46,744 nucleotides of DNA from Priapulus caudatus (lineage: Eukaryota; Priapulida; Priapulimorpha; Priapulimorphida; Priapulidae). A model generated the notes under the pieces. It searched no databases. It saw only the letters and a program-made list of their open reading frames with translations, and had not been told where the DNA came from. Numbering within the stretch: the stretch's first letter is position 1; the number at the start of each line of letters is the position of its first letter. The stretch lies in contig NW_014577143.1 of NCBI RefSeq assembly GCF_000485595.1, forward strand, positions 227,654 to 274,397, in the 5' to 3' direction. Shown here piece by piece: positions 35,000 to 44,600 of this stretch. The position numbers and the translations under genes were made by a program.

Positions 35000-36120
35000 C
35001 GAAACAAAGAAACTATATTTGAATGGGTATTTTTAGCATGAGACATATAGTGGTAACAATGGTCAGGAGATAAACGAGTATTCCAAGAAGATTTCATCAA
35101 GCAAGATTGGATACCAATTTTGCCGTGGCAGTGGTAATTAATATTGTGGAAGCTTGGGTGGTTGGTATAGAGAAACACACAGGAAGAGGTGGACCATCGA
35201 GTTCCGTGAGAATATTTTTTATAACTGGCACTATTTTGTGACTATTCTTGCGGCTCTGTGCTCAATAGATTTCAATCTCGTGCAGTTTTGTAGGGTATGC
35301 TGAATCCATTCGGGTGAGGCATATTCTAGAATAGGAAGGACGTGGTTTTAGCAACCAGTGCTCTGGTTTTAGTACCAGCACATGAGGCGTACGTACTACG
35401 TAGTATGCCAAATAAGCAAGTGGCCTTTTTTGACAAATGTAATCTATATGGGCATTTTAGCGAAGGTTTGTACATCGCAGTAAGCTATAGGTACTTAAGA
35501 TAAAAAGAACAGATAAAAGTGAAGAGTGATCTAGACCGTGTAATGCGTAGAATCTTACATTTTTCAGGATTAAGGTCAATTTCCCAAGTTGAGGCCCACT
35601 GTCCCCCTGAGTAACAGGTATAGGAACCGTGTCAGAAGCTATGCTGATGATGGGATAGAATGTCGTGTAAGTCAAAGTGATGCATTAAAGAGGAATAGAT
35701 CATATGCACGAAAGCCTTACAGAAAAAATATGTCTGATAGAAGACGAAGTATTGTCTGATAGTTAGGGGAGAGAAGGAAGGGAAAAGCCACCACCTTTGC
35801 ACACTAGGGTGGTAATGAAACCCTGTTTCCAGTCAAATAAAAGAGAACGAAGGTCACACGCTTGAGAAGATAGGTTGTGCAAAGCAGGCCCGAGCTCATG
35901 AGCGAAGTGATGAAGAATGGAACCAGCCACCTTGTGAGGAGTGACAGCCTTGCGAGGGAATGTGCTTTTGAGCGCAGAGAGCGGATATTGCTGTAAGTGA
36001 TTGAGGTTTTCATCATCGAGAGATACTTGTAATTTGGACTTAGAGAGAGAGGGAGTAGAACCAGAAGTTTTGAAAATCGATTTTACAAGTGGGCGTTCGA
36101 AACAGGGCACTCACGCGGAA
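35000..36120 (-). pseudogene. Decayed non-LTR retrotransposon (Jockey/CR1-like RT) fragment
   Basis: Minus-strand fragments in shifting frames match non-LTR reverse transcriptases. A segment at about 36110-35800 resembles the pre-palm region (FPRKAVTPHKVAGS, HFAHELGPALHNL, FDWKQGFITT). Near 35600-35540 is a WEIDLNPEKCKILRITRSR-type block. Near 35340-35240 is a PILEYASPEWIQHTL and IEHRAARIV block, typical of the C-terminal end of CR1/Jockey RTs. Stops and frameshifts break all three, and the catalytic YxDD core was not found. It is inactive. Confidence 0.72.
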
Positions 36121-36293
36121 ATGCCATCACTGCAAAGAAGGAATGTCGCACGCAGTTGTCAAACTATTACATCTGCATATGCGGTACATGAAGACCTAGA
36201 TATATACCTCTAACCAGCATATATTATGGAGCGCAATAGAGCAATATCCGCAGTTAAGGATAAATTAAAGCGCGAGCTGACCGACTATATACA

Positions 36294-36735
36294 GACTATG
36301 CAGATAATTTTAGTAACTAACAATACACAGTCTGTTGTATGTTTAGGCATTTGACAATACACTGTGTATTGTTAGCGAGCTTTCAACAATATACTGTGTA
36401 TTGTTGAACATCTTCTAACAATACTCTGTGTATTGTAGTAGGTACCTATGAGCTTTCAACAATACACTGTTTATTGTTGAACACCTTCTAAAAATACACT
36501 TTTTTTTCTTCTTTTTTTAATTAGTTTACTTTTTGATTTGTAAACTTGAAATTGACATTTATTTAAATAAATTTATTGAAATTATTTTATTGAATTTATT
36601 GAAAATGAAATTGAATTTAAATACACAGTGGTTAGGTACCTACTACAATACACAGTGTATTGTTAGAAGGTGTTCAACAATACACACTGTATTGTTTAAC
36701 GTGTATTGTTAGTTACCAGAATTATCTGGACTATA
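36294..36735. mobile_element. 428-bp foldback element built from ACAATACACAGTGTATTGT words
   Basis: The element 36301-36728 has inverted ends of about 28 bp (CAGATAATTTTAGTAACT...; inverse at 36701-36728 with two mismatches). The interior repeats the palindrome CAATACACAGTGTATTG at least five times, with GTTCAACAATACAC spacers and an AT-rich middle. Flanks GACTATG and GACTATA form a near-perfect 7-bp duplication. Confidence 0.83.
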
Positions 36736-37290
36736 ATGAGGTATATGAGACAATAATGAGGTGAAACGGTGTATCTTTAATGTGCCAACTGAGACAAAGT
36801 ATGGTAATATTATTCTCTGTTACACGATATAATTTTTTTGAATTTTTTTGTAGTATTGTAATGTTGTCTCTGCATCAATATGGAGTTCTAGTGTTTGTTT
36901 TTTCACGCTATGACATCTAGGCTGATTTCATTATTGACCGTATATAGCAGTTGATGCTAATATTAGCCGACAGTATTTACGCCTAAAAACTATTCGTGGC
37001 TTGAGTGCATCATATCATCGATCACGTATACCATATCGGTCGTGCGTATCTAATAAGTAAATAAGCAAGAGACTTCTGTACACGGCGTCCACTCGGGTCA
37101 GTATAACATACGATCTCATGGTAAAGTGCGCTAGCCCGGACGAATAATCGACAGCTGACATTTATATCTTTATATATATAGCGCGCGCTCCATCACGAAC
37201 TATGAGCTTACGTACGAGATAGCGCCGTCATCGTGTCTCATCACTGTGTAAGATCTCTCACAAACATTACGCACACTAGCGAGGAGCAAC

Positions 37291-40200
37291 ATGGTCGCGT
37301 TCGTGTTGCTGTTACTAGCGGCAGTCGCCGGCCTGAGTGCGGCAGAAGATCCTAATTACTACATCGGCACGGGGATCTATGACATCACAGGACCCGCCGG
37401 AGGGATACCGATGGTAAGATCGATGACGCCGAGGTTCGCCGAATTGTGAGCGCCATGTAGATGCCACCAAGAGCTAATCATACATGCATTATATGATATA
37501 TATATTATGTTTATTATATGTTATATATTATACAATATACAATGTACAATATACAATATACAATATACAATATACAATATACAATATACAATATACAATA
37601 TACAATATACAATATACAATATACAATGTACAATAATACAATCTATTATTAGCTCTTGATACCACGTCGTACGTATTATGTGATGTCTATGGTGAGCGTT
37701 GTACGAGCTCTGTATATTAATGCAGCTCAATGAGTTAAAAGTGGATAAGGCGCTATCGAGAACTCTTACGTTGCGATTGCATAAATGCGGGATTAGCTTC
37801 TACTTCGGGGTAGTCATACTGATTGAAAATTAGTTCCATGTTTTTAAGAGTTAAATATTTACCTAGCTTTGATCGATTTTATGTCGGTTACATTCATTCT
37901 TGCGTGTGTCCAGTGTGATCTTACAATCATACACCACGGAGCCCATTTCTATAATCATATTTTGCTTAGTCTAATCTATAGGTATTTAACTGCAGATGGT
38001 TTGATTAGTTATGAGATAGCCAGCGGAACGCAGCGCGAGAGGAAAACTAAGAAGCGAGAATGAGCGAAATAAAGAGCGAATTCGTTTCCTGGTCGCGATC
38101 GGGCTGTGTGTACAGACAACATATCGCCGCGTAGCTCTCTTCCATGCATGATGCATTCGATGCATTCGATCTCGTCGCCCTAGCAACCACTTCCATTGTG
38201 CTACCTCATAGCTGTATGATCCCCCCTCCCCGTAGCGCCACGAGGTCCTCCGTACCGTGTGTCGAACGAACGATATACTGTTTGCAAAGGGACTGCGCTT
38301 TTTTGTTTAATCACCGATAAAGTCTCTAGACAAACGATGGGTGTAACGAATGGAGTTTGTTACTCAAATGGAAAGTGCAACGGTGGCACTGGCGCAAACT
38401 CTTCACAGTGTATATACTTATATAGTGTACGTCCTAACATTATAAGATAACATGCAATTATACAGCATAATGACACAATGACGCGATATTGTAACATAAC
38501 GTCACAAGATTACGTGCGTCCTAGCATAAAACATAGATGACATAACATTCGCCAGCGAACTGATTGGTGTTTTACCCCCACTTTTTTTCTCCTATGCAGA
38601 TGGGATATGCCAAGCCGGGTCAACTGACTGGAGGAATTCACTTAAGGCTGTTTGCAAGAGCTTATGTGGTAGCCGAAATGAGGAATATAAATAGACGCAC
38701 GGTATTCGTGAGCTGCGACATGGGAATGGCTTCCCAGCTTGTCACTATGAAGGTAATCAAACATCTTATATGCGAAACATACCTATATGTTACGATATGT
38801 GAAACGTAAGCATAGACATTTCGACTGCTATCGTCCCCTTGTTATATAAAGGTAAGCTATATATATATATGGCATACTGACAATTTGTTAGCCCACGTGA
38901 CTATCTATTAAACTAGTAAAAAATATAACTGATTGACTAACAAATTTTAACGTCATTTCTCATTATCGCAATGATTACTTCGGGTGCCAAATTCACCACT
39001 CTAATTAAGCTTTAGGTCTACATTCTCATGTCATTATCGATTATAGCTAGCCACTTAAACCGCAGATTGCGCTACGTACGGCAGTACCAGCACGCCGCCA
39101 ATCAAGATGTTCGTTTTCTCATTGCTATTATATTTCTCACGTATATTTCAATTAAGGTTTTCAGCAAATTAAAGACGTTGTTCGGAGCAGATATGTACAC
39201 GAAAGATAACGTCGTGATCAGTGGGACCCACACGCACTCGGGACCAGGTGGATACCTGCAGTATGCGATGTACGGCATCTCTACCATCGGATTCATCCGG
39301 GACAGCTTCGACATTATCGTCGACGGAATAGTCGAGGTAGGTCCAACGCCGAGACAAGATCAATGTCAACGTATAAGGTCAATGTCAACACAAGGTCAGT
39401 GTTAACGTAAGATTAGGAGTGAATAATAGAGATTCTATTATTCCCTCCAATTATTCTATTTTTCTCTATTATTCATTCCTGGTAAGATCAGCGGCAAGGT
39501 AAGGGTAATGTCAACGCAATGTCAATGGAATGTCAACGTGAGATCAAATTCAACGTGACATCAGTGTCAACGTAATGTCGATGCCAACGTAATGTCAATG
39601 TAAACATAAAGTAAATGTCAACGTAAGGTCGCCTGGAGTTAGCACGGGAAAGAATCTAGCATATACGAGAGTGCATTGTGAAGAAACCTCCGTGTAATTA
39701 GCGCATCACGCTTCGTGGGACCTATTAGTCAGGTTCACTATGTTTTTTCGTTCAAAATTTTTGGAGATTAGCAAAACTATACATCAATTGGTATACTATA
39801 TATGGTGTTCACGTGACGAGTATCGTGTGTTGTGTTCTTAAAGAGTATTCGCTTGGCGCATCACGATTTGCGTCCGGGAAGCATATACTATAACGAAGGC
39901 GAACTGCTCCTAAGTAACATCAACCGAAGCCCCACCTCTTACGTACTGAATCCAAAGTCAGAACGCGCCAGGTGAGATTCACAGCTTATAGTTTATAATA
40001 ACTATATATAGGCCCCCTACACGTGTATATAAAGATATATATATAATGTGTGTGATAAATTTGACGCTCTTGATATCTCATCTTATATATTCGATCTAGG
40101 AATTTTCATGGCGATTTATCGATTTCAGATATAATTATGATGTGGACAAGACCATGTGGATACTTAAGATGGTGGATGGCGCTGACGACCCAATTGGAAT

Positions 40201-40718
40201 AATTACGTGTGTATAATTATTGTATATCAACAAATATGTATACCACCAAACAGGTCGAATGATACTAAAAATTTTAGAAAACGGAGAACCATGTCTGAAA
40301 CAATTACGTATACAGTATATTTGTGACACAACGCTAGGACTTGATAATCATAATATAATATCATGATAAGACGGCTAATCAAACGGCTAATCAATAATAG
40401 TCAAATCAGGAAAAATGTCAAAGGACGTTTGTATATCCTCGTTTACACTGGAAAAACGCACGTTTTTCAGATGGTTTGCAGTTCATCCAACCAGCATGAA
40501 CAATTCGAATCACCTGATCAGTGGCGACAACAAGGGTTACGCTTCCTACCTCTTTGAACAAAAAATGAATCCTGGTAAAATGCCAGGGAAAGTAAGTACC
40601 TTTATATAAACAGAGAGCATAATGTCAGACACTATAATGCCTTCGAATGGAAGAAGGAAGAAGAAAAACGAAGAAAGAGAAAAACAACAACAACAACAAT
40701 AACAACAACAACAACAGC

Positions 40719-40800
<82 letters not shown>

Positions 40801-40823
40801 GCAACAGCAACAACAACAACAGC

Positions 40824-40855
<32 letters not shown>

Positions 40856-41613
40856 CCTAACAACAACCGTAGCCACGAGCCACGCTCAGCTATCAATCAT
40901 GGTCATTGCATGCTCACAGGGAAAGTTCACTGCGGCGTTTGCGTCGAGTAACCTTGGCGACGTATCACCGAACACGGCTGGCCCGCGCTGCCTTGATACC
41001 GGCGAACTATGCGACCTGCTGACTAGCACCTGCAACGGAAAGGTAGAGGGCGTGCGGAAAGAAAACGCTATTCATTCATGCGTGCTTACTTCCGCAAAAA
41101 ATTCCCGCGTTTACGTAAAGTAGAAACGCAAACAAGCATGGTTAATTGCGTGCCAGCAGAGCTATACAGAATCGACTGTATCTCTGGCGGTACGCCGCAA
41201 TTAACTTTACGCTTTCTATATTTAAGTGGTTGTATGTTAAAACTTGAAAAACAATTAAAAATACAGTCCTCGCCGTCAATACGTTCAATCGTCTATTTCA
41301 CGCTTAGTGGCGTATAACTTTGCGACACTTAGTTAAATTAGAGCTTTTTTATTCATCCGTCGTTTATTTTCTTCATACATCACACGTTGGTCCTGGTTAT
41401 CACGTGATTAACCCTCTTGTTGCACCACAAATTGTCATCCCTGCACAAATTGTCGTCGGCGACAATTTGTGCAAAATTTTGCAAAGCCTCACACCACAAA
41501 TTGTCGCCTCCCTCACAAATTGTCGTCGGCGCCGACGACAATTTGTGAGGGAGCTGACACCACAAATTGTCGCCAGCCATCGAAGCACATTATACGATCC
41601 TGTTCAAAGCCAT

Positions 41614-41652
<39 letters not shown>

Positions 41653-44600
41653 CACGTGGTACGTGGGTGTGTGTGGTATGGGTGTGTGTGGTGGGGTGTG
41701 ATACATGCGTCTAAACAGAGGAATTGCTCCGACCTGTGATTGGAGGATAAAAATAAACCCCGCCCACTCCCGCCGCATACGCTATGCTATGACCGGTAGG
41801 AACGTGTACTAACTATCATATGGAGCGAACGATTTGCGTTACATTTCTATAAATTCTAGCTATTATAGACACATGTCTTAGCCTTAATCTCTGTGAATTT
41901 TGAGTCTATTGAAGCGCGATTAGTCTAATTAAGTAGCAAATATGCACGCGCGGCTATGACCGGTGAAACGATGTGTGTGTGTGCGTGCCGTGCGTGGTGC
42001 GTGGCGTGCGCTGGTTGCCGTTGCGTGAGTCTGCTTGCGTGCGTGCGTGTCGTTACGTGGATATACATGTAGCCATGTATTGTGATTATTGTATGTGATG
42101 CTATGTCTATGTATGGACGCCGATGGTCTCATACGCAACCTCGAGTCTCCCAACCATCACTGGTGCGCTTTACAAATCTTCGATCTATGTCTTATTCATT
42201 ATTTAAATCTTTATCTCATGCGGATGTCCAATCATCATCTATCAACTGATCATACTTTATCATCATGCTGCAACTCACTCTTTGTTAATAACCCTGAACT
42301 CCTATAAACTCTATCCCTTTAATCGCCTATTTAAAACTTAAATATATAAAAATTATGAGAATCATGGTCTCAGAGTGAGACTGTGTCACGAACAAATATT
42401 TGAGGAGCACGGAAGGCTTTACCGTGACCTCTCTGAACGAGAGGTTTAGGATGTTATTTTCATAGTTTTGCCTAATTAGTTATAAATATCGCCTACAGTG
42501 CACAAAAAATTTTTCTCCCTGGCGTAGGTTGAGATGACCAAACTTAAGAAAATTTTTTATCTTTAATGTTTTCGAAGAACACTAACGACTGACCAGATTT
42601 GATTGCAACGCACAAGAGCTAGTGCGCCACCAAAAGTGTGCGCACGACAATTGGCAGGAGGCGACTATTGTGTGGTGCTAAAGTTTTGGCAAAATTTATT
42701 GCAACAAATTGTTTTTCTGCCGTCACGAACAATTTATACTGCTTAGGGTACGACAAGTTTGGCTGAGCTCAAACACCTTCGTCATCGGGCCACTAATGCT
42801 ACGAATATTGCAGCTTTAGGCGCTTAGTAACTATTAGCCTGATAAGTCTGCTGCTCAAACTATGTATCTCAATAGCGTCTATCAACTAGATCGCGACTTA
42901 CTTAGCATATCAGTGTTTCACTTTATTTAATATATTTGCACAAGAGGTGCACACAATGAACCTGATAATAGATTTGATTAATATAATCTTATCAAAGAAC
43001 ACGTGTGTGTTCACTTATGTTATAATATTGAGTATAAATAAAATTTGTCCCTAAATGAATATCTCAGTTACGTCAGTTAAATAGTATATTTATATGAGGT
43101 ATAACATACTAATTGCTCATCCTTATGTGTATCATTTAGCACTACTCCCATCATTTAGCATATACTCCCTGTGAAACTGATTGTATCAATAATTATTTAA
43201 TTTGGTTCTAATACTTTACGCGCAGCATAATCCAATATTTTCTGTCCACAGGATGGACAGCAACTGCGTCGCGCTCTGGACCCGGTGGTAGACATGATCG
43301 AGACAGTACTCGAATAATCGGGTGCGACAATCAGTATCGGAAGGCGAGGAGTATGGAACACCAGGCAGTTACCCCACTTAAACCCACAGGGCCGACGACG
43401 ACAGCTGGACGCCTGCGTCCATCGATTTCCGTCATCAATTCGTCAACATGAGCAACGTCGAGGTGGAGGTCTCTCCCGGAGAAATGGTTAGAGTCAAACT
43501 TAACTGAAATCACGCCTTGCGTTAGAAGTCTACTAATACGAGAACGGGAAGTCACTCGCGGGTCGGTCCGTGCGTTTGGTCAACTAGAAATTATGCTTCG
43601 TAGCTTATAATTGAGAACGGGAAGCAGTCGGGCGGTCGTCCGGTTGCGTTCTCAACACTTGATTAATGCTCACGCCTGTGCTTCAAATTTCGTTAGCTTA
43701 ATACTCGAGAACGGGCTGATAAAGTGCGGTTAATTAATAGTCTATACACACGATGTTACAAAGTTAGTGGGGTGATCTGGCTAACAAATACGGTGTGGGT
43801 GATAGACAGGTTTCGTGTCATACAGTAAAGTACAGTTGTGATGCCGAAGGTGAAAGATCTCTAGGAGGGCTTTACTGTTCCTTTAATTGTGTATGTAGAA
43901 TGCTGACAGTAAATGGGCGGGGGGCATTGTAAATATTTGCGTTAATTTGGGCAGGAATCAAAAAGAGTAGAACAGAGTAAAGAGTAGAAGATATACAGAA
44001 AACAGGTAAAAGCCGCGGTAAGCGAGTAGGTGATGAGCAGTATGGCGGCGCGAAACAATTTGACGAGTCGCGGCATACAGCCGGTATGGCCAGCTTTATT
44101 GAGTGACTGGGGGCGGGGGGGGTTCGTCTTTCAACTCGTTGCGCAATGGTTGCCTCGGGCACGGGGCGTGTACACGATTGTGGTACATGGGCGTGCCGCG
44201 GTCGGATAACCGGTAAACGCCAAAGTTGCCGAGCACGGCGAAGGGGGTCTGGGGGGCCTCCCGCGCCGGCCGATTTTTTGTTTTTTTTAAAGGGTGAAAA
44301 GCCGCCCTCTCAGATGCGTGTTTCGCTGGCCGAGCAAGGGGGGGTCCGGGACTCCTTGGACCCCCCCGGCTGTACCACGCCCGGGGTCCTGCTCGGGGCG
44401 CGAAGCGAGCGCAGGGCGGAGGGGAGCAAGGCGAGGTTTGGTTGTGTCAACTTGAAATTATGCTTCGTAGCTTATAATTGAGAACGGGAAGCAGTCGCGG
44501 TCGGTGGTTGGTCAACTGAAATTATGCTTCGTAGCTTATAATTGAGAACGGGAAGCAGTCGCGGTCGGTGGTTTGTCAACTGAAATTATGCTTCGTAGCT

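Larger units (their letters stand above)
33250..37290. other. Divergent intergenic region (STELLO-family gene / neutral ceramidase)
   Basis: Holds a CT-rich block next to the STELLO-family start (33355-33545), a foldback element at 34117-34485, a GA tract, the retrotransposon relic at 35000-36120 and the element at 36294-36735. A TATATATA at 37171-37180, about 115 bp before the ceramidase start codon, is a candidate TATA box. No intact gene was recognised. Confidence 0.6.

Noticed and set aside
40546-41123. Poly-Asn and poly-Cys/Leu open frames
   Set aside because: Generated by the (CAA)n tract in a ceramidase intron; true exons lie at 40471-40591 and 40920-41042.
44146-44481. Coding gene in the GC-rich block
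   Set aside because: The frame has Gly/Arg/Pro composition from G and C runs, with no domain and no fit to the ceramidase exon phases.
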